Assembly (NCBI GenBank): GCA_001579985.1
Contig: LRSR01013614.1
Location: forward strand, 1 to 30,393
Reading direction: 5' to 3'
DNA from: Hypsibius dujardini
Lineage: Eukaryota > Tardigrada > Eutardigrada > Parachela > Hypsibiidae
Length of the DNA: 30,393 bases
Position numbers and translations under genes: made by a program. The notes under the pieces are model-generated. The model had not been told where the DNA came from and searched no databases. It worked only from the letters and a program-made list of their open reading frames with translations. Positions 10,123-19,527 of the stretch are shown here, in pieces (the first letter of the stretch is position 1; every line of letters starts with the position of its first letter).

Positions 10123-11068
10123 TTAATCTTTCTTTTTTTGTAAGAATTGAGTTAAAACTTTTCCCACCACGGTTGTCGATTGCATTTGTCCGTCAACCTA
10201 CAACACAATGCAATTGCTGGAGATCATTCATCATTCGCACGTGGAAACTTCCACACGAATGACCTACCCGGAGAAGTTTTCCTATTTGTTTCAGGTACTC
10301 GACTAACGGTTCAGTATGGTCGCTGAAAATAATCAATCGTTTAACCGCAGTTCTTAGCCCATCTTCTTTCCGAGCTGCGCGGACTTCGCGTGTAGCGATC
10401 CGCCATTTGACTTCCTCCTCTGACACGCCCAGTGCGATCGCAGCCTGACAGCTACCGATCTGTGCATATGCTTACGCGCAAAGACAGAACGTCATTAATG
10501 TTTGCTATTGCGTCGCATTGGCTTGAGAATTCAAGAACCTGTTTTTGAAAGCGCACATACTGCTCGATATCCGTCAGAAAGCTTTGGATTAGGAAGGGAC
10601 GCCCTCGGGACGCGACAGTATCCATTGCTTCCTGAAGAAGCTCAATGACAAGCCCCTGTAAAACTGAATTGAAAAAGGCGACCTATTATTAAATTACAGG
10701 CCGTCCTCTCATTGACTTGAGTTCCTGTGTCACATTCTCGGACACATATCAGAGGCGAGGAGCTCATTCAAATTACAAGAGTGCCACTCAGCAATGCCAG
10801 ACTTCATTCATTCATACAGAGTCTCGAGGGTGACATCCCAATAGTTTTATTGTGTGCTTCATCATAACTAAATCATTTGTGCAATGCGATGGGGACTTGC
10901 CTCAGGCGCGAATTTGGGCGCAGCAATGACACTGGAACCCTTCAGTTCCATATTTCTCACCCGCAGCATCTGGCCAATGTTGATGTAAGAGTATTCGCTG
11001 GCACTTTTTCAGGCGTAACCGAGGGTCCGTTTCCCTGCCACCGGGGAGTCCAGCACAAGTGTGCGCGT
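10123..11068 (-). CDS. Adenylate-kinase-like protein, 5' end disrupted or unresolved
   Basis: Nucleoside monophosphate kinase family (AK1/UMP-CMP kinase fold). Clean exons in phase: 10539-10655 (GLVIELLQEAM ... RPFLIQSFLTDIEQYVRF, matching the FLIDGYPRE region), 10268-10444 (IALGVSEEEV ... HTEPLVEYLKQIGKLLR) and 10123-10197 (VDGQMQ ... GKVLTQFL, the C-terminal helix). The upstream exon (10901 to about 11068) shows TLVLDSPVAGKRT, a degenerate P-loop, and YSYINIGQMLR, matching the YTHLSTGDLLR strand. In that frame there is a TGA at 11009-11011 and a TAA at 11069-11071 with no acceptor after it. The donor there is GC (GAG|GCAAGT). The normal GYPR arginine is not kept (QSFLTD). It may be a pseudogene, a non-catalytic kinase-like protein, or a real gene with assembly errors; an N lies at 11191. 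The intron 10445-10538 has a weak GTTCTT donor. Confidence 0.6.
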
Positions 11069-11807
11069 TTAATGGGGTAAATTTGCTGAAACGGAATTTC
11101 CGGGTGCCTTAACGGCTAACGGTGGTACGATACCTAGAAGCAATATTGATGGAGGGCCGAGTTTTTTTCGAAGCATAAAGAAAGCTGGATNTCCTCCAAA
11201 TGCGATAATCGCCTCATTTAGCGCGTGGGGAACATACAGGGGTCGGTGGTATTACAGCATTTTTTTTGCATCATCTATTCCTCTAACGACAGTCCCTAAT
11301 ATAAAACAGCAGCAGTTTCTCTCAATCCTCCTGGTGTTTTATGGTGATGGAATCGTCGTGATGGAAACTTCTGCTGGAACCGTGCGACCATAGATGTATC
11401 TACGTGTATGTCTCTACCTCTAGACTGGAGCAATTCACCCGTGCATGTGCGTATCCATATTTCATATTTATGAGCCAAGTATGGTTTTAGTGGATTAATG
11501 CATTAACAATTCAGATCCGAATGTTCGCATCACTTTCAAGCGTACAATATATATCCCGACTTGGAGTTCATTAACGTGTTTCTCACAAATACGAAAGTAC
11601 AAAAGCAGCCTCTGCAAAAGTAATCGAATCTAATAATTTATATACTGCACACTAAACACCTCAAATTGGAACAGCGGAATAAATTTGGAACAGCGGAACA
11701 AATTTGGAACAGCGGGACAAATTTGGAACAGCGGAACAAATTTGAAATAGCATTATTTAAAGTACATCATCTCCAAAAGGGTTCAAGGTTTCCATCCGTT
11801 GCTGCGA
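11069..11807. other. Intergenic between DNAJC12 and the adenylate-kinase-like gene
   Basis: No gene supported. It may contain the missing 5' exon(s) of the kinase-like gene. One ambiguous base (n) is at 11191. A 19-base minisatellite lies at about 11668-11750. Confidence 0.5.
11668..11750. repeat. 19-bp minisatellite, about 4 copies
   Basis: Unit AAATTTGGAACAGCGGAAC repeated about four times with single-base changes, ending in a diverged AAATTTGAAATAG. It lies about 60 bases downstream of the DNAJC12 stop. An ORF on the plus strand across it is generated by the repeat. Confidence 0.88.
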
Positions 11808-12852
11808 TTATATTTCATAATTCCGGAACTTGCGCAGTGTTTCCGAACCTTCACTTGACGTCCAGTAGACCCTTGGCTCGAAGGATTGCTGAAGGTCCTC
11901 TGCGGTTGAGGCATGATTGGGTCCCTCTTTATCAGCAGTGGAAGCAGAGGGCGCTCCGGGAACGGTCGAGCCGGGTGACGCTTCAATTGCTGGCTCTTTT
12001 TTGGTTTTAGTCGCCCAGTGCATAGACTACAAGTAAAAACAAACACAGAAATCGTTAACAGCTCGGACGGAACGTCACAGCATCGAATTTATACTTCACA
12101 ATTTGAATATCGACCGTACAACAATACATTCATAATATTTGAGTTTGTGACGTACCATTTTGATGCTGTCTTTTCTAGCTTTCCATTCTTCGTATCTGTA
12201 GCCGAAGAAAAGCACAAGTGTCAGCCAAACCTGATTCTTTGCTGAAAAATGCCCTACTCACGCCATGGCTAGTCCGCTTCGCCTCCAGAGATCATAGTCC
12301 TTGCGTTGGTTCTCATCAGTAAGGATGTCTTTCGCTTTCTGAAGCTTCTGTGAGGTGTGAAAGACATAAATGCGGTTCATGTACATGCGGCAGGCGTGCA
12401 CGATGTCCGCTTCGGCGCTGCGAGCTTTTCACAGGTGGCGCTCTACCGGTGACGGTTATAGTGCTACTTCATGCTACATCCACATGTCTCTACTGTGTCT
12501 CTACGCTGTATGTACGAGTGCTATCTTCGAGCATCCTGATCATAAAACGGTACCTACCTGAAATTTTTCCAGGGTCCCAGGATTGCCGAAGTTCCGATCG
12601 GGGTGGAATTCTAGCGCTCTTATTCTGTATTCCGTCAGAATCTGCTCCGTCTGGAAAGATACATAAATGGGAGTACGCGTACTATAGGTTTGCCAAGATA
12701 TGCTCCTCGAATGCTGGCTCTAGAGATGGATAACAAACAAACTTAGCAAAGACGTCTCTCTAAACAGCACTTACCGTTGAGAGCTCATCACATCCCACAA
12801 TTTGGTATAAATCTTCCGCCGGGTCCAGTTTGTAATCAAATATGGCATCCAT
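11808..12852 (-). CDS. DNAJC12: DNAJC12-type J-domain co-chaperone
   Basis: J-protein that in vertebrates partners HSP70 to fold the aromatic amino-acid hydroxylases (phenylalanine, tyrosine, tryptophan). Five exons in phase: 12775-12852, 12558-12650, 12262-12347, 12156-12195 and 11808-12026, giving 171 residues. The start reads MDAIFDYKLDPAEDLYQIVG and is followed by GCDELST. The J domain has EQILTEYRIRALEFHPDRN with the HPD triad, then KLQKAKDILTDENQRKDYDLW. The middle has SMHWATKTKKE, and the protein ends LRKFRNYEI, the octapeptide-like tail characteristic of DNAJC12. The linker between SMHW and the tail is rich in Ser, Ala and Pro. The full set of landmarks and the family-typical length make this assignment strong. 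Confidence 0.95.
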
Positions 12853-13398
12853 AACGTGCTGTTGCACTAATTATAATATTGAAATAAAAATTCCTGATGC
12901 TACAATAACACCGAGCTGCCGTGAAGAAACATGAAGCAAGCAAGCACCATTAAATTAGCTTCCACTTTCTTGGTAAAAATGAGCTCATCTTTCAAGGACT
13001 CTTGCCGAAAAAATTCACCAAGGTGCGGATTGATTCATCCGCACACCCTCCAGTCTTCCTTCGCACCCGCCAGTCTTCCTTCCTCAGCGCATGCACTAAC
13101 ACATTTAGCACCGCAACACAGCCTGCTCCATCGCACCATAATAACATGATATCGATCCCCCTCGCGATGTTATCAGGAAGTCACACCAACCAACTCTGCA
13201 ACCATTAAGCAAACTTCGGAAAGTCAACAACCACCGCACAGGCCATCCATCATGCGAGATTAATCATTCCCTAGAGACTTTATAAAAACTGATAGCGACC
13301 CACCACCACCACCACCACCACCTAACAAAGAACCTCCCAACTAAATAATAAAAAAATCTGGTCAAAATAAAACATCAACGACATCAACAATGAAAGCA
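12853..13398. other. Intergenic: DNAJC12 5' flank and MOCS1 3' region
   Basis: No gene recognised. The sequence is C- and A-rich on the plus strand, with a (CAC)n run at about 13302-13321. It should hold the MOCS1 3' UTR and the DNAJC12 promoter. Plus-strand ORFs at 12931-13208 are low-complexity and unsupported. Confidence 0.5.
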
Positions 13399-14022
13399 TT
13401 AATCCTGGACAGGGGAATTAAAACCGGGCTTCGTTCCACCAGACTTATGCAACAAACGTACATCCCTGATGACCATACTATGGCTCAAAGCTTTACACAT
13501 ATCATACACAGTCAGGGCTGCCACGGAGACAGCAGTCAGCGCCTCCATCTCCACACCCGTCTTCCAGGTTGCTTCCGCCGTGGCTCGGAGGACAATTTCA
13601 TGCCGGTCCGAATCGAGGGTGTGCGCGATGCGTATCACGTCCAAGGGAATGTTATGGCACAGCGGGATGAGATCCCAGGTCTTCTTGGCGGCTGTTATGC
13701 CGGCCAACTTGGCTGTCGAGAGGACGTCACCTTTTTTGACTTCGTTGGACTGGATTTTGAGGAAGATCTCTTGGCCGACGGTGATACGGGCTTCGGCAAC
13801 GGCGACACGATGGGAGATGGGTTTTTCGGCAACGGATACCATGTTTGCGGACCCATCCGCTGGGTTGATATGGCTGAATTCCCGAGGAAGATTGGGGGAG
13901 GAAGAATATGGACGGATTTGAGTAAGGGAAGGGGATAGGGCAGTACGAACAAAGAGATTGGACAATATGTTGGGAAAGGTCGGGCTTCGTCCTGCAAAGA
14001 CAGAAACAACTACTAAATTCAT
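13399..14022 (-). CDS. MOCS1: MOCS1B: MoaC-type cyclic pyranopterin monophosphate synthase
   Basis: Second step of molybdenum cofactor synthesis: converts 3',8-cyclo-GTP to cyclic pyranopterin monophosphate. The continuous frame carries the whole MoaC domain: EFSHINPADGSANMVSVAEK, HRVAVAEARI, KKGDVLSTAKLAGI, LIPLCHNIPLD, TGVEMEALTAVSVAALTVYD, MCKALS and SGG near the end. The ATG at 14020-14022 starts MNLVVVSVFAGRSPTFPNIL, an Arg/Ser-rich leader that could be a mitochondrial presequence (207 residues in all). The frame is open further upstream to about 14145, overlapping the end of MOCS1A in the +1 frame. Alternatively an intron from about 14123 (CGA|GTAAGG) to the acceptor at about 13997 (TTTGCAG) would give a spliced form. 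Which start is used is unresolved. Confidence 0.9.
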   Translation of the reverse strand: MNLVVVSVFAGRSPTFPNILSNLFVRTALSPSLTQIRPYSSSPNLPREFSHINPADGSANMVSVAEKPISHRVAVAEARITVGQEIFLKIQSNEVKKGDVLSTAKLAGITAAKKTWDLIPLCHNIPLDVIRIAHTLDSDRHEIVLRATAEATWKTGVEMEALTAVSVAALTVYDMCKALSHSMVIRDVRLLHKSGGTKPGFNSPVQD

Positions 14023-14137
14023 TATGCTGGAGCATGTAGGAGTGCCGGAAGCTGGGGTGGAAAAGTGCAGAAAGAGAGCACAAGCAGAAGTGAGAGCGGT
14101 GCTCCTTACTCGTCTAGTCACCGAGACCCGTTGTTCT

Positions 14138-14367
14138 TCACCCACCGATCAGAATCATTGGACGACCCGGAGCTTTGGCAATGTTGAGCATACCTAAGAG
14201 TGGATCAAATTGATCGTGCCTTAGAATTGGATTAGGGTAGCTATTAGGATAGCCCGGTGCCGACAGACCTTGTACAGTATCATGCGGACTACCTTTTCTG
14301 GCTCAGCAGACAAACAAAGAAAAGGGCGACTAAACTGACCAGATAGACAAACAGGCAGACGGGCGGG

Positions 14368-14398
<31 letters not shown>

Positions 14399-15042
14399 GC
14401 AGACAAACAGACAGGCAGGCAGACAAACAGACAGACAAACAGACAGGAAAAAGACAAACAGACACATTAACTTGATGAGTAGACAGTATACTCATAGTTA
14501 ACGGAAAGGCTTGCAGACAAACCCAGTCCAAAACAATTTGACATTATAAGAAAGAAAGTATCTTTCAGCGGGTTCATCTCTAATCAGTTAGCAACAGAAA
14601 GACAGAGACCAGAAGATTGTTTATCTCCTGACGTTTTAGTGAAACGGTGACGTACCAGCATGTTGCTTCTTTTTCCTTTGGACAGCATCGCCTATTACTT
14701 CACGGAGCTCTGAGTCGCCAACTCCGGATCGCAAAACATCGCGCAGTGAGACCTCAGCATTTCCAAACAAACACACCTAAGGGGTGGAAAGAATGACTTA
14801 GTTACGATGAAGGCCCAAGGCAAGATTACGTTAAAAGAAAACAAAGTTCCCCCCAACCTTTAAGTTTCCGTCTGCAGTTAAGCGCAACCGATTGCAGCTC
14901 CCGCAAAAATTCGCTGTCATGGATGTGATGAAACCAAACTGCCCCTTGAAACCGGGTACTTTGTAAGCCTACAGGACCCACACAATAGAATTAGTATGGG
15001 TAGAAATAATAGGTGAACGCACAAGGGGTCGGAAAAACAGAA

Positions 15043-15075
<33 letters not shown>

Positions 15076-15092
15076 TACAGACATACATACAT

Positions 15093-15131
<39 letters not shown>

Positions 15132-16729
15132 GGCAGACAGATAGACAGACAGAAACAGACAAACAGACAGACGTACGACAGGCCAGCAAAACTCAGAAAG
15201 AAACAGAGAAACCTAAGACTAGCAAAGTGACAAACAGACAGAAATAAAGTCATGTAAGCAGACTGTGGACAGTTGAGCAGCTGTAGAGACCGGACAGGAC
15301 TGAAAAACAGAAAACTAACCTTAGAGGTATCGTTTGGTTTATCCTGTAGCCTAATCAAATCCGGATATTTTCGCTTAATAATATCCAACATTTCAAAATA
15401 CGGCACGATCTTCTTGTCGTTCCATTTGTTTTCCGCGAACGGCATATACTCGATAAAGCGCACATCGACTGCTTTCTTCTCGGTCCACTTGACAAAATCC
15501 ACCATCTCTTCCTCGTTGACACCTCTAGTCACGACACAGTTGATTTTCAGGGGTACAAGTCCCGCATCCAGAGCCGAATCGATGCCCTCAATCACCTTCT
15601 CCCAGCCACGCCGTCTGGCAATCAACTCAAATTTTGCCGGAATCAATGTGTCTAAACTGATGTTCACCGAGCGAAGACCGGATTTCAGGAGGGATGGGAG
15701 TTTTCGAGTGAGGAGAACACCATTAGTTGTGAGGACGATGTCCTCCAGCCCGGGAAGGGAATTAAGACCCTCTGGAAAGAAAAACCATATTTTATGCGAG
15801 ATGTTTCTGTCGGTCTGCCTGTCTGTCTGACTCCCGTCTTTCTGTCTGTCTGTCTGCCTGTCTGTGTGTCTATGAGTCTGTGTGTCACTCTGTTTGTCTG
15901 TTTGTCTGTGCGTCTGTGCGTCTCTCTGTCTGTTTTTCTGTCTGTCTGCCCGCCTATTGCATAACATACCGCAAATTTCTGCGATATCCGGCCTGAGTAA
16001 TGGCTCACCACCGGTTAATCGAATTTTCTTCACTCCTCCAGCGACGAATACAGAAGCAATCCTTATAATTTCTTCCGTGGTTAGTAGATGTTCCTTTTTG
16101 GTTAGCTGAACTCCTTCAGCCGGCATGCAATACTGACCTGAGAAAATAATGCAAACACGCTTTCTTACGTAACCATATGACACGAGCGATGGCTGAATCG
16201 AGCAGTGCTTTGAAAAACCTTACATCTGAGATTACATCGTTCCGTAAGGCTAATACGAAGGTAAGAGTGCTTCCGGCCGAACTTGTCCTTCAGAAATTCG
16301 TCCACTTCCACAGACTGAGACGGACTGGGCTATAATAATAATGAACAGAAAAACGATACGATCAAACTGCCCAATATTTCCATTGCGCGGAGTCATTGAT
16401 TCATTGAAATAATCGGTCAAAGTAACGCCTTCAGTGTATCAATCAATCAACTGATCGGCACAACGAGAAAGACATTAGAAAAAACATTTTCTTACCGAAC
16501 TTCATTTTCTGTTAACACCAGATTTTTCGTATTTGTTTTAAAATATTAATTGAAGAAAAAATATTTTATCAACTGCAGTTACCAATTTTGAAGCGGAAGG
16601 AGCCAGTACAGGATTGTCCAAAGATTCCTCGTGCCATGATGGCGCGAAAGCCGGCACCGCAAACTGTCGGATTTGAGCGTAACTGCTCCACAGACGTGAG
16701 AGTAATTTCTGGGAATGAGTAAGAGACAT
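14138..16729 (-). CDS. MOCS1: MOCS1A: MoaA-type radical SAM GTP 3',8-cyclase
   Basis: First step of molybdenum cofactor synthesis: radical SAM cyclisation of GTP. Exons: 16583-16729, 16224-16329, 15970-16137, 15320-15771, 14858-14968, 14656-14777 and 14138-14193, about 386 residues (human MOCS1A is 385). The N-terminus is mitochondrial-like ([20 protein letters not shown]). The SAM cluster motif CNLRCQYC is assembled across a splice. [13 protein letters not shown] follows, and the second cluster is [19 protein letters not shown]. The end, RPMILIGG-stop, is the double glycine needed for activity. In exon 14656-14777 the homologous frame [13 protein letters not shown] requires skipping one base in a run of four T (plus, 14760-14763). 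As written, translation would stop just after VCLFGKC. Three introns or flanks hold GACA/CTGT arrays. Confidence 0.92.
14332..14466. repeat. GACA-type tetranucleotide array in a MOCS1 intron
   Basis: Imperfect (GACA)n on the plus strand with interspersed GGCA, AACA and GGGC variants. It lies in the intron between MOCS1 exons 14138-14193 and 14656-14777. Confidence 0.92.
15041..15178. repeat. GACA-type tetranucleotide array in a MOCS1 intron
   Basis: Imperfect (GACA)n on the plus strand with a TACA-rich centre, in the intron between exons 14858-14968 and 15320-15771. It is same-oriented as the 14332 array. Confidence 0.92.
15802..15955. repeat. CTGT-type tetranucleotide array in a MOCS1 intron
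   Basis: Imperfect (CTGT)n on the plus strand, opposite in orientation to the two other arrays in this gene, in the intron between exons 15320-15771 and 15970-16137. It is degenerate, with GTGT and TTGT units. Confidence 0.92.
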
Positions 16730-17256
16730 TGCGGATGTCGGGGAGATGTCTCGGACGACGTCCTACTCAGGAGCAAGACACACTCGAAGTGAAAAACTGC
16801 AGTGCGAGTAGCTGCCGCAACAGCTGATCGTGACTGATCTGTGAGTTCTGTCGGTTCGGTTCGGTTCGGTTCACCAATGGAAACGCCTCGCGCTCTGTCA
16901 TTAACCTCGTTGCGTACGCGCACTTTTTCGACCGCCGACGGCCGAGGTTGGTGATCAAACGAAAAATTTTACAATTGTGCTCTTAACTGACTCTCGTTTT
17001 CTCTTGTATACGAACGCACGAACGCGCGATTCAGCTTTATTTCGCTTGTGTGTACGCGCGAACGGAGGATATGTTGTCTTATCTCTCTGTTCCAAACTAA
17101 TCATTTCGATTCGAATATTTGGATTTGATTCCTGTAGAGCACGCCCTTCCGTCGAATGTCACATTTTGATGCACAATGAGGTTTTGCAACCGCCGACGAG
17201 AGACGGACATTTGTCCAGGAAAAGCAAGAAGCTCGCCCGTCGGTGATCGGAAAGTG

Positions 17257-17353
17257 CGCGTGCGCAATCTGTTTAGCGCGTGCGCAATCTGTTTAGCGTG
17301 TGCGCAATCTGGTTAGCGCGTGCGCAATCTGGTTAGCGCGTGCGCAATCTAGT
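17257..17353. repeat. 20-bp tandem repeat, about 5 copies
   Basis: Unit GCGCGTGCGCAATCTG(G/T)TTA repeated about five times. A single related unit recurs at about 18039-18058, followed by the same unique tail ATTGTGGAACACGGCC found after the last unit here. Confidence 0.88.
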
Positions 17354-17543
17354 TATTGTGGAACACGGCCTATGGAGGTTGGAAGTTGGAACCACCGCAA
17401 TCAGTGCTGGAACTAGTGGGTTTGAGTTGACCGGTTTCGATAAAAAGTGAAATGACTTAAATTTCAGTAATTTTGCGATCTTTTCGGATTAACTGATCGG
17501 TTTTTCTAAGAACTCACTTATCAGTATTGATTCTGTAGAAAAC

Positions 17544-18025
17544 AGTCAAACTGTCTGTACGAGGTAAAACTTTAAATGTGGTTAACGGGGCAAAATCGCT
17601 TTTAATTCGGCTAGCTTTTTGCGTTCCAAGCTCCCTCAGTGTCAGTGACTTGAATAGAGACGTTGAAACTTTGATAAAGTCAAACAAAATTTTGCCAAAA
17701 AGAGGAAACTGAGAGAGGGGCAGGAATACCTTTGTAGAGCTTAGACGATTGTTATGAAAGAGTAAGAAAAAAAGTTGCTGTAAAAGAGACGGAATTGAGG
17801 CTGTAGAGGCGCCACTCGCAGGTTCAGCTCAGGCATACTAGCACACCTTACAGTCTACACACTCTTTGTCGGAGACACACACAGGTACATATTGCAGTTG
17901 ACAGCAGGTGCGTTCATTCTTGTAGTGAGAAGTGCGACACTTGCGCTCCCCCCTAGCCGAATTAAAAGCGATTTTGCCCGTTGGCCGAATAAAAAGTTTT
18001 ACCTCGTACTGTCGAACAGTCTGTA
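17544..18025. mobile_element. Inverted-repeat element of about 480 bp flanked by direct repeats
   Basis: Left arm at 17551-17614 (TACGAGGTAAAACTTT ... GCAAAATCGCTTTTAATTCG, ending GGCTAG) is mirrored at about 17953-18022 with mismatches and a small indel. The interior is non-coding. About 50 bases ending in GTGGAACACGGCC.ATGGAGG flank it on both sides as a direct repeat (17333-17382 and 18036-18086). It looks like a non-autonomous DNA element or the remains of one. Confidence 0.7.
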
Positions 18026-18553
18026 CAGTCGAGCGTTTAGCGCGTGTGCAATCTGGTTATTGTGGAACACGGCCAATGGAGGTCGGTAATTCATCGGAGG
18101 GCCACGCCACGATCTGCCTCACAGCGCTTCAGGGCAAAAGCTATGGTTGCATGATGAATCCTGTAATGGCAATGATTATTTCGTTTTAAAAAGGGCCATG
18201 CGAAGCTTGTCCCCATTGGCAGTGGCACGACATGAGAAATAACAAGGATATGCACTTTCTCGTGCACAAAAGGAAAACCGCAAAATGCTGTTGCGAGGAT
18301 GTTTACAATGGCAGAACGGACGGTTGGCGTCTGTGCAAATATACCAGCAGTAGGAGTAGGCACAACCCACCGAAGGTATTGATCACGTTTTTGTAAGAAA
18401 AAATTACCTTGTAAATCCGCCATGACCGAAAATCTATTGAAATGCGGTTTTGCTTTTGTATACGCGAAGGGGAATGCAGAAAGAACGCCATCTATCTTAT
18501 ATACAATATTGACATCTGTCGGTAAGCTTGACCCAGCAGACGCCTTCAAGCAA

Positions 18554-18570
18554 GCTCTTGTGGCGCAATT

Positions 18571-18612
<42 letters not shown>

Positions 18613-18627
18613 ATCCACCCAGGAGCG
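18554..18627 (+). tRNA. tRNA-Asn: tRNA-Asn (GTT anticodon)
   Basis: A complete cloverleaf. The acceptor stem GCTCTTG pairs with CAGGAGC (one G-U), the D arm is GCGC/GCGC, the anticodon stem TTCGG/CCGAA carries the loop CTGTTAA (anticodon GTT), and the T arm is GGTGG/CCACC with loop TTCAAAT. The B box GGTTCAAATCC is present. A T-run follows at 18629-18634 for Pol III termination. There is no intron. The sequence closely follows eukaryotic cytosolic tRNA-Asn. Confidence 0.97.
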
Positions 18628-19117
18628 ATTTTTTCGTCTTTCCTGGAAAGACCAATCAAGGTTGCAGTACATGAGCTTTGGATGTGGTCTGACGGTTATA
18701 GTTTACAGAATAGACTGCAGAAGGGGTAGACTCATCGATCGAGGATTCCGAATCCCCAGATCTAAAACCGGAGAATCAGGCGCGAGGGCTCATACGACGT
18801 GCTGCAGCTTTTTACCGTAATGTCGTTTTAGCTTTACTGAATTTGATTTACTAATGCTTTGGAATTGGAATCATAAAAATTTAAATAGAACAGAACGTAA
18901 TAAAAAAGGACGTACGTTATCTTAAAGGGGTTATCGCCGTTTTGGAGCATACATTTGCACTAGTAATACCATTAATACATGCACCGTAACCCCAATTCAA
19001 CAACAATTATCTTCATCCCCTTCATAAATTTCAAAAATTTTAGTGGGTGTGGTTTAGCTCTTCGGCAGTGCTTAGTGTTTACGCAGCTAACAGTCTCAGT
19101 AACAAGCGGAAAAAAAT
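18628..19117. other. Spacer between two convergent tRNA-Asn genes
   Basis: 490 bases with nothing recognised apart from the T-rich Pol III terminators at each end. The flanks just outside the two tRNAs share AGCAAGCTCTTG into the gene, suggesting that the duplication included a few bases of 5' flank. Confidence 0.5.
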
Positions 19118-19132
19118 CGCTCCTGGGTGGAT

Positions 19133-19174
<42 letters not shown>

Positions 19175-19191
19175 AATTGCGCCACAAGAGC
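19118..19191 (-). tRNA. tRNA-Asn: tRNA-Asn (GTT anticodon), inverted copy
   Basis: The exact reverse complement of the tRNA at 18554-18627 across all 74 bases, so all stems and the GTT anticodon are kept. A terminator T-run (A-run on plus, 19111-19116) follows the 3' end. The two genes converge and would be transcribed towards each other. Confidence 0.97.
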
Positions 19192-19527
19192 TTGCTGACG
19201 GCATTTTGTCAGTTAAACCTATTACTCGATATCTTCTTCTTCGGGGCACTGTTGCTTACAAGCATTAATTGATGTAACAATATTTTGCCTAAAAGAGCAT
19301 GCTACGGACCGGACAAGCAACTCTTTCAGTTTTATTTGTGAGCTCTATTCAATTGGAAATCTTACGCTATGCGTTTGTAGTCCAAAAAACATTCGATATT
19401 CCGGCAGAGAATTAATCTAAATAAGTAATACAATAATCCAATTTCCGCTACGAGTACTCTGTTCTGGTTCTTTCCGCCAATAAATCCAATTCAAATGAAA
19501 ATATTGTACGCTTACAGTAATAGACAG
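19192..19527. other. Spacer: tRNA-Asn 5' flank and ADI1 3' region
   Basis: Nothing coding recognised. A minus-strand AATAAA (TTTATT on plus) at 19331-19336 lies about 190 bases past the dioxygenase-like stop codon and could be its poly(A) signal. Confidence 0.45.

Larger units (their letters stand above)
16730..18553. other. Intergenic: MOCS1 5' flank with tandem and inverted repeats
   Basis: No convincing gene. It includes a (GGTTC)4 run near 16852-16873, a 20-base tandem repeat at 17257-17353, a large inverted-repeat element at 17544-18025 and a direct repeat of about 50 bases on either side of it. An open frame of 152 codons on the minus strand (18091-18549) has no recognisable domain and unremarkable composition; I do not call it a gene. 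Confidence 0.5.

Noticed and set aside
10445-10475. A 31-base intron (CGC|GTAAGC to GTCAG) in the kinase-like gene.
   Set aside because: It has a better donor but would be exceptionally short and leaves an insert not seen in adenylate kinases; the 94-base alternative fits the family better.
5185-12852. Functional cluster of DNAJC12 (needed for amine-synthesis hydroxylases) and an aminergic receptor.
   Set aside because: They are separated by an unrelated gene, and the remaining neighbours belong to unrelated pathways; adjacency is best explained by chance.
13390-13938. Plus-strand open frames of 182 and 150 codons over the MOCS1B region.
   Set aside because: They are antisense shadows of the MoaC domain, which is unmistakable on the minus strand.
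14917-15189. Long Cys-Leu-Ser-Val-rich open frames (also at 14221-14531, 24571-24951, 26050-26464).
   Set aside because: They are translations of the CTGT/GACA tetranucleotide arrays, open in several frames at once, and sit in introns or flanks.
18091-18549. Minus-strand open frame of 152 codons upstream of the tRNA.
   Set aside because: No recognisable domain, no splice or codon signature, overlapping alternative frames equally open; likely chance.
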